The position numbers and the translations under genes are program-made. Shown in pieces: positions 9,329-18,360 of a stretch of DNA of 64,000 nt (position 1 is the stretch's first letter; each line of letters starts with the position of its first letter). This DNA comes from Aequorivita aquimaris (GTDB taxonomy: Bacteria; Bacteroidota; Bacteroidia; Flavobacteriales; Flavobacteriaceae): the NCBI RefSeq assembly GCF_001573155.1, contig NZ_JRWG01000003.1, positions 372,001-436,000 of the forward strand. Direction: 5' to 3'. The notes below the pieces were generated by a model that was given only the letters and a program-made list of their open reading frames with translations, had not been told where the DNA came from and did not search any database.

Positions 9329-10591
9329 ATGAAAACACGAATTTTAATAACAGGACTGGCTTTTGTATCTGCTATTTCATTTGGACAAAAAAAAGAAATC
9401 AAAAAAGCCGAGAAAGCCGTAAAATCTAATGAGTATAGTGAAGCATTAACATATTTGGGAGAAGCAGAAGCTATGCTAGGGAGTGCAGATAATGACATGA
9501 AAGCGGAATTTTATGCCGTGAAGGGAGAAGCTCTTTTAGGCTCAGCTGGAAGTGATTTCAAGAAATTAAAGGGTGCTGCTGAAGCGTTCAGTACTTCTAT
9601 TTCCCTAAACCCAAAAATTGAGTCTGAAATAAGTGAGCAATTGCAAAACTTAAGAGCCACACTAATCAATAGCGCAATAAAAGACCAAAATGCGCAACAA
9701 TATAAAATGGCAACTGATAAATTGTATACCAGTTATATGGTTACAAAGAAAGATACTTCTGATTTATATTTTGCAGCCGGAAATGCTGTGAATGGTCAGG
9801 ATTATGATACCGCTATTAAATACTACCAAATGCTATTGGATCTTGGCTATACGGGCGCTACAAAAGAGTTTGTAGCTACAAGTAAAGAAACAGGTCAAGT
9901 AGAAGCTTTTGAAAATGAGAACATTCGAAACATTGCAGTAAAGTCTGGTGAATTTATTAAACCTGAATCTCGTGTTACCGAATCCAGAAAAGGAGAAATA
10001 CTTCGCAATATGACACTTATTTATATTGAAAGAGGTGATACCGAAAAAGCAAAAGCATTAATTAAAACTGCAAGAGCAGAAAACCCTGATGATGTTTTCC
10101 TTATGAGAGCTGATGCTGATATGAGTTATAAAATGGGCGATAATGCAAGATATAACGAATTGATGGAAAAAATTGTAGCTTCTGATCCTGAAAATCCTGA
10201 GCTTTATTTTAACCTAGGTATTAGCAACGACCAATTGGGCAACCAAGAAAAAGCTTTGGAATATTACAATAAGGCATTAGAGCTGAGACCCGATTATGAG
10301 GCAGCGTTAATTAATCTTGCTGCTTTGAAGCTATCTGGAGAAGATAAAATTGTTGAGGAAATGAATAGCTTAGGAAATTCTGCCGCAGACAATAAAAGAT
10401 ACGATGAGCTTAAAAAACAACGCGAGCAATCATACAAAGAGGCGTTGCCATATTTAGAGAAGGCCAGAGCAATCAATCCTTCCAACCAAAATGTACTTAA
10501 ATATTTAATGAATATTTATAGTCAGATTGGGGAAGATGCAAAATACAAAGAAACTAAGGCCAAACTTGAAGCATTGGAAGCTCAAGGATAA
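9329..10591 (+). CDS. Exported TPR-repeat protein
   Basis: A 420-residue protein with a signal peptide (ILITGLAFVSAISFGQ) and mostly helical content. Clear tetratricopeptide repeats occur, for example PELYFNLGISNDQLGNQEKALEYYNKALEL near residues 287-316 (seen in pieces) and another at the C-terminus. TPR arrays serve as protein-docking scaffolds; the mature protein is expected in the periplasm. It starts 10 nt after the gyrA stop and ends at a strong terminator, so it probably shares the gyrA transcript, an arrangement I recall as frequent in Flavobacteriia. No enzymatic domain is visible and the partner is unknown. Confidence 0.8.
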   Translation: MKTRILITGLAFVSAISFGQKKEIKKAEKAVKSNEYSEALTYLGEAEAMLGSADNDMKAEFYAVKGEALLGSAGSDFKKLKGAAEAFSTSISLNPKIESEISEQLQNLRATLINSAIKDQNAQQYKMATDKLYTSYMVTKKDTSDLYFAAGNAVNGQDYDTAIKYYQMLLDLGYTGATKEFVATSKETGQVEAFENENIRNIAVKSGEFIKPESRVTESRKGEILRNMTLIYIERGDTEKAKALIKTARAENPDDVFLMRADADMSYKMGDNARYNELMEKIVASDPENPELYFNLGISNDQLGNQEKALEYYNKALELRPDYEAALINLAALKLSGEDKIVEEMNSLGNSAADNKRYDELKKQREQSYKEALPYLEKARAINPSNQNVLKYLMNIYSQIGEDAKYKETKAKLEALEAQG

Positions 10592-10612
10592 AAGCTTCAT
10601 AACTATATAATC

Positions 10613-10640
10613 AAAAACCCCTGAAATATCAGGGGTTTTT
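10613..10640. terminator. Bidirectional intrinsic terminator
   Basis: An A-tract, an inverted repeat (cccctga / tcagggg) and a T-tract lie between two convergent genes, the TPR gene on plus and the NlpC/P60 gene on minus. The A and T tracts on either side let it serve both strands. Confidence 0.85.
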
Positions 10641-10644
10641 CTTT

Positions 10645-11394
10645 TTATATAATTCTTTTTATTACTCTAAGTTTGTGGGTGTGGTTGCGCATTTCATAGT
10701 TGAAAATACCACTATGATCCAATCTATCAATGCGTACTTTTCCGTGGGCGTGGATAATGTAGTTATCCTTCATAATAATTCCTACATGGGTAATTTTCCC
10801 TTCGTCATTATCAAAAAATGCCAAATCGCCCGGCTCACTTTCCTCAATAAAACTCAAAGCTTCTCCTTGGGTTGCCTGCTGGCTTGCATCGCGGAGCAAT
10901 TTATAGCCATTAAGTTTATAGACCATTTGCGTAAAACCACTGCAATCAATACCAAAAGGCGTTTTGCCGCCCCATAGATATGGGGTATTTAAATAGAGTA
11001 GAGCAGTTTCGACCAAATGTTCCTTCGGATGTTTTGCCGAAACTGATTTTCCTTCGAAATGATGTTTTAAATAAGCAGCTGCGGAAATATTACTTCCCAA
11101 ACAAATGGAAAACAACTGATTATCCGGCGCGGTAACAAAATCTACCAAATCTGATGAAAGCCCCACCGGTTTCTTTTCAAAATCGGAATAATCTTCTTCG
11201 GCTATATTAAAAAATTGCTTGTTGTCTATCCAACCTTCATATTTGTCAAAAGCCAAGCGGATTCGACTCCACTTTTTACGGGTTTCCAATATTTTGAAAT
11301 GTTCGCCGTAAAGTACTTGCGTCACCATTTCACTCGCATCGGAAGCTTCGGCTCGAAGTGGGACCACACTTAAATTACAGATACCGTAATCCAT
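10645..11394 (-). CDS. NlpC/P60 (C40) peptidase with SH3-like domain
   Basis: A 249-residue protein: an N-terminal SH3-like region (about 1-60, with KWSRIRLAFDKYEGWI) then a C40 papain-fold peptidase. The catalytic Cys is in FGIDCSGF (about residue 150) and the His in ITHVGII (about 200), followed by a polar HAHG segment. Family members cleave the gamma-D-Glu to diamino-acid bond in peptidoglycan stem peptides. No signal peptide is visible: the N-terminus is MDYGICNLSVVPLR. It may therefore act in the cytosol on recycled muropeptides, as YkfC-type enzymes do; this is inference. It lies 32 nt after the thiolase gene on the same strand, so the two are probably co-transcribed. Confidence 0.85.
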   Translation of the reverse strand: MDYGICNLSVVPLRAEASDASEMVTQVLYGEHFKILETRKKWSRIRLAFDKYEGWIDNKQFFNIAEEDYSDFEKKPVGLSSDLVDFVTAPDNQLFSICLGSNISAAAYLKHHFEGKSVSAKHPKEHLVETALLYLNTPYLWGGKTPFGIDCSGFTQMVYKLNGYKLLRDASQQATQGEALSFIEESEPGDLAFFDNDEGKITHVGIIMKDNYIIHAHGKVRIDRLDHSGIFNYEMRNHTHKLRVIKRII

Positions 11395-11426
11395 TCAGAA
11401 TTTATTGAAGATAGTTACGGTTTTTT

Positions 11427-12605
11427 TTAGATTCTTTCAATTACCATTGCAGAAGCGCCACCGCCGCCATTGCAGATAGCTGCTGCACCAATTTTGGCAT
11501 CATTTTGCTTAAGCACATTCAAAAGCGTAATCAAGATACGGACGCCACTACAACCCAGCGGATGACCAAGAGATACGGCGCCACCGTTAACATTCACATT
11601 GCTATCGTTTAATCCTAAAATTTTCATATTCGCTAATCCCACAACTGCGAATGCTTCATTAAATTCAAAATAATCTACATCTTTAATATCAATCCCTGCT
11701 TTTGCAATCGCTTTTGGAAGTGCTTTTGCGGGAGCGGTGGTAAACCATTTTGGTTCCTGTGCGGCATCTGCGTAACTTTTAATAAAAGCCAGAGGAGTTA
11801 AACCTAATTCTTTCGCTTTGACCTCACTCATCAAAATCATTGCGCCAGCACCGTCATTAATGGTAGATGCGTTTGCGGCAGTAACGGTTCCGTCTTTTGA
11901 AAATGCAGGCCGTAAAGAAGCAATCTTGTCCATCTTTACGTTTTTGAATTCTTCATCCTCGGAAACAACTACCGATTCGCCACGACGCTGAGGCACTTCC
12001 ACAGAAACAACTTCATTCTTAAATTTTCCTTCGGCCCAAGCTTTTGCGGAGCGTTCGTACGATTTGATGGCGAAAGCATCCTGATCTTCCCGAGAGAAAT
12101 TATATTCGGTAGCACATAGATCTGCACAGGTTCCCATTGCGTTGTGGTCGTAAGCATCTACCAAACCGTCTTTTTGCATTCCGTCAATCAAAGTAGCGGG
12201 GCCAAATTTTGTTCCACTGCGCATATGTACATAATGAGGTATATTGCTCATACTTTCCATTCCGCCGGCCACTATTACATCGGCATCACCAAGTGCGATG
12301 GCTTGTGCGGCTTGCATTACAGCTTTCATTCCCGATGCACATACTTTATTAACTGTGGTTGCAGGTACAGTATCTGGAATTCCGGCACCCAAAGCAGCTT
12401 GGCGCGCTGGGGCTTGACCCACACCCGCCTGAACCACATTGCCCATATATACTTCCTGAACGGCAGAAGGATCAAGATTTATTTTATTCAATGCGCCTTT
12501 AATGGCCGCTGAACCCAATTGGGTTGCGGTTAATGAAGATAGGCTTCCCATAAAACTTCCTATTGGTGTTCTGGCTGCAGATACTATAACTACTTTATTG
12601 TTCAT
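11427..12605 (-). CDS. Acetyl-CoA C-acetyltransferase (thiolase)
   Basis: Thiolase of 392 residues that condenses or cleaves acyl-CoA, forming acetoacetyl-CoA from two acetyl-CoA in the biosynthetic direction. The nucleophile is Cys89 in VCASGMKAV. The second signature GHPLGCSG carries the catalytic His near residue 348, and CNGGGGA near the C-terminus carries the second catalytic Cys. Length and the lack of an extended N-terminus fit the tetrameric thiolase II type (AtoB/PhaA-like). No partner beta-oxidation genes adjoin. It has its own well-formed promoter and is followed by the C40 peptidase gene. Substrate chain length cannot be told from sequence. Confidence 0.92.
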   Translation of the reverse strand: MNNKVVIVSAARTPIGSFMGSLSSLTATQLGSAAIKGALNKINLDPSAVQEVYMGNVVQAGVGQAPARQAALGAGIPDTVPATTVNKVCASGMKAVMQAAQAIALGDADVIVAGGMESMSNIPHYVHMRSGTKFGPATLIDGMQKDGLVDAYDHNAMGTCADLCATEYNFSREDQDAFAIKSYERSAKAWAEGKFKNEVVSVEVPQRRGESVVVSEDEEFKNVKMDKIASLRPAFSKDGTVTAANASTINDGAGAMILMSEVKAKELGLTPLAFIKSYADAAQEPKWFTTAPAKALPKAIAKAGIDIKDVDYFEFNEAFAVVGLANMKILGLNDSNVNVNGGAVSLGHPLGCSGVRILITLLNVLKQNDAKIGAAAICNGGGGASAMVIERI

Positions 12606-12636
12606 GCTACTGTTTTTTAATTTGAAATAAGGACTG

Positions 12637-12667
12637 CGAAATTACGGATTTCTAACTTAAATATCAA
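12637..12667 (-). promoter_or_regulatory. Promoter of the thiolase gene
   Basis: On the minus strand TTG (12667-12665), a 20-nt spacer, and TAATTTCG (12644-12637) fit the Bacteroidota -33/-7 pattern with one mismatch. The start codon is about 32 nt downstream. Confidence 0.5.
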
Positions 12668-12685
12668 TCTTTGCAAGTATTGGTT

Positions 12686-12717
12686 TTGGGATAACTCATT
12701 CCTTATTTATACCTTTA
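12686..12717 (+). promoter_or_regulatory. Promoter of the 7TM-HD gene
   Basis: TTG (12686-12688), a 21-nt spacer and TACCTTTA (12710-12717, one mismatch to TAnnTTTG) precede the start by 17 nt, implying a very short leader. It lies back to back with the thiolase promoter. Confidence 0.45.
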
Positions 12718-12734
12718 CTTTAAGTTATTATTAT

Positions 12735-14780
12735 ATGAAGAACCTTTTTTCCTTGTTTGCGAAAAACCAGTCTCTTATTTATAAGGTTTTTCTATTTATA
12801 GCCTCAACGCTTTTAGTAATTTATTTTCTTCCGAAAGGTGGGCAGTTTAAATATAATTTCCAAAAAGGAAAGCCTTGGCAGTATGAAAATCTGTACGCAC
12901 CCTTTAGTTTTACCATAAAAAAAGACGAAGACACGCTTAAAAAAGAGCGGGAAGAAATTAGAGGTAATGTAATACCATATTTTGAATACAACGATGAAAC
13001 AGAGCTAAGAGTTGTTGAGACTTTTAATGAAAATCTCGAAATAAAATATGTGGACAGCCTTTACAGCACACCATATAAAACCGTGGAAAGATTGGGCGGT
13101 TCCCTAATTTCAGAGGTATATAAAAATGGTGTTACTGATGAAATACATAATTATGAAGGCGATAGGCTCATATATTTAAAGAACGGTAACGAAATAGAGG
13201 AACGAACCTATTCACAATTGTTCAAGAAAGAAAATTTGAACAAAAAAGTCAGGGAGTTGATTGAAAAGAGCAACACGGAAGATGTACAAGTACTGCTTTA
13301 CAATCTTTTAAATGAAGTGCTTGAGCCCAATGTATCGCTAAATACCAGATTGACAAATGCAGCTATTGAGGCAGAGATTGCGGCGTTAAACCCAAATCGT
13401 GGAATCATTGAAAAAGGAGGGCGAATCATTGCCAAGGGCGAAGTTGTTGAAGGCGATAAGTTTCAGATTTTAAATTCCCTAAAAGCCGAATTTGATAGCC
13501 AGATCTGGAGCAAGAACAACTTCCTGTGGTTGTTGGTTGGTTATTCCATGTTGGTTTCCTTGGTATTTTTAATGCTTTTTCTATTTCTGAAGAATTACAG
13601 GCCCGTAATCTATAATAACAACACCAAGGTTACTTTTATCTTTTTCAATGTCCTTTTAATGGTTTTTCTTACCACGCTCGTGGTAAAGGTGCATGCCGAT
13701 TATGTTTACGTGGTACCCATTTGTATTTTACCGCTTATTCTCAAAGCGTTCTTTGACCCACGCGTAGGTTTGTTTGTTCATGTTTTAACCATACTGTTGC
13801 TCGGGTTTATTGTACCAAACAGTTTTGAATATATGTTTCTTCAGTTTATAGCGGGAATCGTTACCATTCTTACCGTTTCGGAACTATATAAACGTGCAAA
13901 TCTTTTTATTTCCGTAGGGCAGATTACCTTAATTTATATTTTGGGATATTTCGCATTTTTCGTAATCCAGGAAGGAAATATTCAAACGATGCAGTGGCAA
14001 AATTTCCAGTATTTTATTCTTTGTGGTTTGGCTACACTGTTTGCCCATCCGCTGATTTATTTTTACGAAAAGATATTCGGATTGGTTTCCGATGTGTCGT
14101 TGCTGGAACTGAGCGATACCAATTCAAAATTGCTGAAAGAGCTTTCAAATAAGGCTCCGGGAACATTTCACCATTCATTGAATGTTGCAAATCTGGCTGA
14201 AGCCTCGGCCAACGAAATTGGAGCTAACAGCATGCTGGTTAGGGTAGGAGCGCTATACCACGATATCGGAAAAATGCTAAACCCAACGATGTTTACAGAA
14301 AATCAAGTAAATTCTATCAATTCGCATAACGAATTAGACCCGAAAGAAAGTGCGCAAATAATAATAGATCACGTAATTAAGGGCATTGAAATAGCCAGAA
14401 AGAATAATCTTCCCGATAGGGTGATTGATTTTATCAGGACCCACCACGGAACGAGTTTGGTGTACTTTTTTTACAGAAAGGAGCGGGAGCAGCAAGGTTC
14501 AGCAAATAAGGAAGATTTCATCTATCCTGGACCTATTCCTTTTTCAAAGGAAACGGCTATTTTAATGATGGCCGACAGTGTGGAGGCTGCCAGCAAGAGC
14601 TTAAAGGAGCCTTCTTCCACAATTATAGATGAGTTTGTTGAAAAAATAATCAACAATCAAATGGCCCAGGGACAGTTTTTAAACGCAAACATTACTTTTA
14701 AGGAAATTGAGACTATAAAAAAGGTACTCAAGAAGAAACTGAACAATATTTATCACCTTCGGGTAGAATATCCAGAATAA
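12735..14780 (+). CDS. 7TM-HD (PgpH-type) phosphohydrolase
   Basis: Membrane protein of 681 residues. In order: one N-terminal transmembrane helix (about 14-32), a large extracytoplasmic 7TMR-HDED-type domain (about 40-255), a block of seven hydrophobic helices (about 265-450), and a cytosolic HD domain. The HD metal ligands are visible in FHHSLNVANLAE and YHDIGKM (about residue 509), with a downstream THHGTS. PgpH homologues of this architecture hydrolyse cyclic di-AMP to pApA; by analogy this is a c-di-AMP phosphodiesterase, but activity here is inferred. It stands alone between the thiolase pair and the tRNA cluster and ends at a bidirectional hairpin. Confidence 0.88.
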   Translation: MKNLFSLFAKNQSLIYKVFLFIASTLLVIYFLPKGGQFKYNFQKGKPWQYENLYAPFSFTIKKDEDTLKKEREEIRGNVIPYFEYNDETELRVVETFNENLEIKYVDSLYSTPYKTVERLGGSLISEVYKNGVTDEIHNYEGDRLIYLKNGNEIEERTYSQLFKKENLNKKVRELIEKSNTEDVQVLLYNLLNEVLEPNVSLNTRLTNAAIEAEIAALNPNRGIIEKGGRIIAKGEVVEGDKFQILNSLKAEFDSQIWSKNNFLWLLVGYSMLVSLVFLMLFLFLKNYRPVIYNNNTKVTFIFFNVLLMVFLTTLVVKVHADYVYVVPICILPLILKAFFDPRVGLFVHVLTILLLGFIVPNSFEYMFLQFIAGIVTILTVSELYKRANLFISVGQITLIYILGYFAFFVIQEGNIQTMQWQNFQYFILCGLATLFAHPLIYFYEKIFGLVSDVSLLELSDTNSKLLKELSNKAPGTFHHSLNVANLAEASANEIGANSMLVRVGALYHDIGKMLNPTMFTENQVNSINSHNELDPKESAQIIIDHVIKGIEIARKNNLPDRVIDFIRTHHGTSLVYFFYRKEREQQGSANKEDFIYPGPIPFSKETAILMMADSVEAASKSLKEPSSTIIDEFVEKIINNQMAQGQFLNANITFKEIETIKKVLKKKLNNIYHLRVEYPE

Positions 14781-14793
14781 TAATATTTATAAA

Positions 14794-14821
14794 ACAAAAA
14801 ACCTCCAGTAAATGGAGGTTT
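14794..14821. terminator. Bidirectional intrinsic terminator
   Basis: An A-run followed by the 9-bp inverted repeat aaacctcca / tggaggttt with a 5-nt loop lies between the 7TM-HD gene (plus) and tRNA-Arg (minus). It can end both transcripts. Confidence 0.75.
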
Positions 14822-14824
14822 CAG

Positions 14825-14898
14825 TGATCGCGACAGGATTCGAACCTGTGACCGTCTGCTTAGAAGGCAGATGCTCTATCCAGCTGAGCTACGCGACC
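14825..14898 (-). tRNA. tRNA-Arg (anticodon TCT)
   Basis: A 74-nt cloverleaf on the minus strand. The acceptor stem pairs GGTCGCG with CGCGATC, the T-loop contains GGTTCGAATCC, and the anticodon loop CTTCTAA gives TCT, which reads AGA/AGG arginine codons. The discriminator is A, and CCA is not encoded. It is the last of three tRNA genes read in the same direction. Confidence 0.95.
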
Positions 14899-14910
14899 AT
14901 TGTTAAACAA

Positions 14911-14937
14911 AAAAACCGAACTGTGTGTCCGGTTTTT
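14911..14937 (-). terminator. Terminator-like hairpin between tRNA-Pro and tRNA-Arg
   Basis: AAAAACCG and CGGTTTTT form an 8-bp stem with an 11-nt loop, and on the minus strand it ends in seven T's. It lies 12 nt before tRNA-Arg. It may end the tRNA-Pro transcript partially or mark a processing site. Confidence 0.5.
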
Positions 14938-14938
14938 G

Positions 14939-15013
14939 TCGGGGTGGCAGGATTCGAACCTGCGGCCTCCTGCTCCCAAAGCAGGCGCGATAACCGGGCT
15001 ACGCTACACCCCG
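14939..15013 (-). tRNA. tRNA-Pro (anticodon TGG)
   Basis: A cloverleaf on the minus strand. The acceptor CGGGGTG pairs with CACCCCG with discriminator A. The T-arm has GGTTCGAATCC, and the anticodon loop TTTGGGA gives TGG, which reads CCN proline codons. CCA is not encoded. Confidence 0.95.
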
Positions 15014-15073
15014 TGAACAGCAATTATATTGTTCACTGTAATTTTGGAGTTTTTTTGTCTAAACTCTATAATG

Positions 15074-15157
15074 CGGAGAGACAGGGACTCGAACCCTGGC
15101 GACGGTTGCCCGTCGACAGATTAGCAATCTGCTCCGTTACCACTCCGGCACCTCTCC
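15074..15157 (-). tRNA. tRNA-Ser (anticodon GCT)
   Basis: An 84-nt class II tRNA on the minus strand with a long variable arm (GACGGGCAACCGTC). The anticodon loop TTGCTAA gives GCT for AGC/AGU serine codons. The discriminator is G, as expected for tRNA-Ser. It is the first gene of the three-tRNA cluster. Confidence 0.95.
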
Positions 15158-15193
15158 AGTTTTTTATGAACGTGTCATCCTAAAATGCGGTTG

Positions 15194-15224
15194 CAAATGT
15201 AAGCCTTCAATTGTAATAACGCAA
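15194..15224 (-). promoter_or_regulatory. Promoter of the tRNA cluster
   Basis: On the minus strand TTG (15224-15222), a 20-nt spacer and a perfect TACATTTG (15201-15194) lie 37 nt before tRNA-Ser. This is one of the best matches to the Bacteroidota consensus in the window. Confidence 0.6.
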
Positions 15225-15308
15225 ACAAAAAATAGCCTTTTTTAAAGTTAAATTTTAAAGCGGTTTAAATCAAGTATATGCTGATTAAATTGATTTAAAA
15301 AAAGAGCT

Positions 15309-16478
15309 CTAAATTTTAGAACAACGAATCATCTCTTTTTTTTCTTCTAGATTCGTCACAAAAAACAAATACACATCCCCGCCATCTGCAATTTTCCACT
15401 TTTTACGAAGTGTTTCCACACTTTCCGGAAAGTTTCTAGTAGCAATATTGGCTTTCCCAAAATTCAAAGCCGTACGCATTTGCTTTTTTGAATAGGGCAC
15501 TGTTTGCTCAATTGAAAAACGTCTTCCGGGAAAATCAATTAAGTTTTTGCTGGTGTAAAGATGGGTATTTTTATGAAGCTTGTTCACTTTTAATTTTTCG
15601 GAAACCAAATCAAACGCGCCACTTTTTAGGATTGCAGCATTGGGTTCGTATAGATATTTTTGAAGCAAACTGTAATTTGCCGATGAAAGTTCATCCCAAT
15701 TAAAATCAAATGATTCAAGGCCAGATTTGGTGAAATTTACGGTTTTTATCTTTGGTTCGTCGTAAACGTCTTTTTGTAGTAACCATAGTAATTCTTTCAC
15801 TTCATTATCCACAGCTACAATATGAATTTCTGAAACGTGCTGCAATTCATTTAAGCCAACAGTAATATCGAGCATTGGTGAAGTTTTAACAAGGAACTGA
15901 TTGCAATGGTTTAATATCTCTGAAATATTTTCGGGTATATTTGGCTCACAATCATTTAAGAAAAAAACCTTGCCCTTGCTATCGTGGCGGCGGGAGGGGT
16001 CTGCATATATCACGTCATATTTATTGTTCAAAGCAGCTTGCAATCCATCCGCGGCGTGGCAAAGGATGTTTTCCTTGCCGAAAACCCTAAAATTGTTTTT
16101 CGCTAATTCTGCGAGATTTGCATTGGTCTCGAAATGGTGGACGGTTTCAAATTTTTCAGCGAAGAAAAAACTATCTACCCCAAAACCGCCAGTAATATCC
16201 GCTATCGTTGTTCCTTTGACCAGCGACGCCTTGTATTTTGCGGTAATTTCCGAAGAGGTCTGCTCCAAATTCAACTTGGGTGGGAATATAATATTTGAAG
16301 TACCAAACCAAGTGGGTAGTTTTTTTTCTATTCTTCTTCGGCTTTCAATTTGTTGGATAAGCTCTTGGACGGAAATGCTTTCAAAGGGACTTCCCGCAAA
16401 AGCGAGTTTGGATATATCACCCTCAAAATTTCGTATAAATTGCTGTACTTCTTTATTTAAAAGCGGAGGTATAAGCAA
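15309..16478 (-). CDS. Class I SAM-dependent methyltransferase, THUMP-like C-terminus
   Basis: A 389-residue cytosolic protein. A Rossmann methyltransferase core is visible with the motif I-like TIADITGGFGVDS (about residues 91-103), HHFETN for the acidic ribose-binding residue, and DVIYADPSRR as the motif IV-like catalytic segment. The basic C-terminal region fits the THUMP-like domain of a Bacteroidota family annotated as class I SAM methyltransferases, so an RNA substrate is plausible but not shown. It is the last gene of a minus-strand run; 3 nt separate it from the AI-2E family gene upstream. Target base unknown. Confidence 0.8.
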   Translation of the reverse strand: MLIPPLLNKEVQQFIRNFEGDISKLAFAGSPFESISVQELIQQIESRRRIEKKLPTWFGTSNIIFPPKLNLEQTSSEITAKYKASLVKGTTIADITGGFGVDSFFFAEKFETVHHFETNANLAELAKNNFRVFGKENILCHAADGLQAALNNKYDVIYADPSRRHDSKGKVFFLNDCEPNIPENISEILNHCNQFLVKTSPMLDITVGLNELQHVSEIHIVAVDNEVKELLWLLQKDVYDEPKIKTVNFTKSGLESFDFNWDELSSANYSLLQKYLYEPNAAILKSGAFDLVSEKLKVNKLHKNTHLYTSKNLIDFPGRRFSIEQTVPYSKKQMRTALNFGKANIATRNFPESVETLRKKWKIADGGDVYLFFVTNLEEKKEMIRCSKI

Positions 16479-16481
16479 GGG

Positions 16482-17576
16482 TTATAGGTTATGTGTAAGA
16501 CGTTTTACGATTTTATATTCTGAAAGAAATTCCTTTGCAACCACTTTTAAGGTAGTATAGGTAGGCACGGCAAGTATCATACCCGGGATACCGAAAACAA
16601 AACCAGCGGTAAGTATAACAATAAAAATCTCTAATGGATGGGAGCGTACACTGTGCCCAAAAATAACAGGTTGTGATATAAAATTATCGAAAATTTGTGC
16701 TACGGCATATCCGCCGGTTGCAATAAAGAGCAGTGGCAATAGACCGGATGAAAAATCGGCGCCAAGATTATTAGATACTATTACGAGCAACATTAAACCC
16801 CAGCCAATGATGGGGCCCAAATAGGGTACAATATTTAAAAAAGCACAAATTAAGGCTACCGCAACAGCATCACGAATATCCAGGTAAAGCAGTAGTACAG
16901 AATAAAACAGCGCGAGAATAAAAATTTGAAGCAATAGCCCTATGAAATATCTTGAAAGCAGTTCCTTGATTTTTATTAGAATTCTTTTAAACTTTTGTTC
17001 GTCGCCACTTTTTGCAAAAACCAAGACAGAGCGGGCAATGAGGCTTTCATCCTTCAAAAGAAAAAAGGAAATAAATAATACTGAAAAAATACCAATAATA
17101 GTACCGGCAATATTTCCGAAGAAAATATCTATAAAGCTGGGAATAATTTCAACATCGAGGTTTTGAACGTAAGTGGTGCGTTTTATGGCTTCTACCAATT
17201 GAAAATGATCTACGCCAAGATAATCGCTGGCTTGAATGTTCAGCTCATTTAAATCACGCTTTACTTGTTCAAAATCTATTTGTGAAATATGCTTGCCCTG
17301 CTCAATAATTATTGGAACAAATATACTGAGCACCATTCCTATGGAGCCAATAATAAGTAATAAGGTAATTACAGATGCAAGGGTATTTCCGAACTTGAGC
17401 TTTTTTTTAAAAAAGAGAACTACGGGTCGGCCAATTAGTGATAATACCAATGCCAGACCAATATAAAGGATAAGGGCCTGAATTTGGTACAGGATCCAGA
17501 GCAAAATTATTATGCCCACCAATACCGCCAGTGCTCTTAAAATACCAAGGGTTATAGCTTTTGCAGTTTTTTTCAC
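16482..17576 (-). CDS. AI-2E family transporter (PerM-type membrane protein)
   Basis: A 364-residue inner-membrane protein. The N-terminus has paired hydrophobic helices (about 10-65), there is a middle polar domain (about 80-140), and the C-terminal half has more helices with the family pattern LNIVPYLGPIIGW and a conserved glycine-rich end (GFVFGIPGMILAVP). Family members include TqsA (autoinducer-2 export) and Na+/H+ antiporter-like proteins, so the substrate cannot be assigned. It lies inside the minus-strand run, 96 nt after the DUF4159 gene and 3 nt before the methyltransferase gene. Confidence 0.85.
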   Translation of the reverse strand: MKKTAKAITLGILRALAVLVGIIILLWILYQIQALILYIGLALVLSLIGRPVVLFFKKKLKFGNTLASVITLLLIIGSIGMVLSIFVPIIIEQGKHISQIDFEQVKRDLNELNIQASDYLGVDHFQLVEAIKRTTYVQNLDVEIIPSFIDIFFGNIAGTIIGIFSVLFISFFLLKDESLIARSVLVFAKSGDEQKFKRILIKIKELLSRYFIGLLLQIFILALFYSVLLLYLDIRDAVAVALICAFLNIVPYLGPIIGWGLMLLVIVSNNLGADFSSGLLPLLFIATGGYAVAQIFDNFISQPVIFGHSVRSHPLEIFIVILTAGFVFGIPGMILAVPTYTTLKVVAKEFLSEYKIVKRLTHNL

Positions 17577-17672
17577 TTCGTAAATATACTATATTCCAAA
17601 GTAGAAAAAATCAAAGTTTTGTTAAGGGTGCTAGTTGCTAGATGACGCATGAAAGATGAGTGCGTTATGAAA

Positions 17673-18326
17673 TCAATTTTCAAAAACATATTTAATAATA
17701 TTGGCACCCATTTGCAAAGCTTTTAGCCTTACTTCCTGCGGGTCGTTGTGCACTTCGGGATTTTCCCAACCATCGCCCAAATCTGTTTCAAAAGTATAAA
17801 GTAGCACTAATCTGTCTTCCACAAAAATTCCAAAGGCTTGAGGGCGTCCACCATCGTGTTCGTGAATTTTAGGCATTCCCTGCGGAAATTTATATACGTA
17901 GCTAAACATTGGAAAATTAGCGGGGAGTTCTTTCAGTTCTTTGTTGGGGAATATTTTAATGATTTCTTTTCGGATGTATTCATTCATTCCATAATTGTCA
18001 TCAATGTATAGAAAACCGCCGCTCATTAAATAATTTCTGAGGTTTTGGGCTTCTTCGGCAGAGAAAAAAACATTCCCGTGACCAGTCATGTGTACAAAAG
18101 GGAAATCAAAGATATCTACACTTCCGGGAGTTACGGTCTGGGGTTTTTCCTTTATTGCTGTGTTTATATTTTGATTACAATATTTTACCAAATTGGGCAG
18201 GGCAGTTGGATTGGCATACCAATCGCCACCGCCGCCGTATTGTAATAGTGCAATTTCCTGTGCAGAAATATTTCCGAGGAAAACTAAAAAGAAGAAGGTG
18301 AAAAGTTTTATTTGCATAGTTTTCAA
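17673..18326 (-). CDS. DUF4159 domain protein, exported
   Basis: A 217-residue protein with a signal peptide (KLFTFFFLVFLGNISAQ). The mature part shows the DUF4159 pattern: LQYGGGGDWYANPTALPNL, then FPFVHMTGHG and GGFLYIDDNYG. The fold resembles a flavodoxin/GATase-like domain, but no catalytic set is established. Mature protein should be periplasmic. It lies between rsmE and the AI-2E gene on the same strand, an order I recall from other flavobacteria. Function unknown. Confidence 0.8.
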   Translation of the reverse strand: MKTMQIKLFTFFFLVFLGNISAQEIALLQYGGGGDWYANPTALPNLVKYCNQNINTAIKEKPQTVTPGSVDIFDFPFVHMTGHGNVFFSAEEAQNLRNYLMSGGFLYIDDNYGMNEYIRKEIIKIFPNKELKELPANFPMFSYVYKFPQGMPKIHEHDGGRPQAFGIFVEDRLVLLYTFETDLGDGWENPEVHNDPQEVRLKALQMGANIIKYVFEN

Positions 18327-18360
18327 AAGTACGAAATAGGAGAGATAAACCTAATAGGTA

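Noticed and set aside
14812-15183. A 123-codon plus-strand open frame
   Set aside because: It runs antisense through the three tRNA genes; its peptide repeats (ATGFEPVT, VAGFEPAA) are just conserved tRNA T-arms read backwards.
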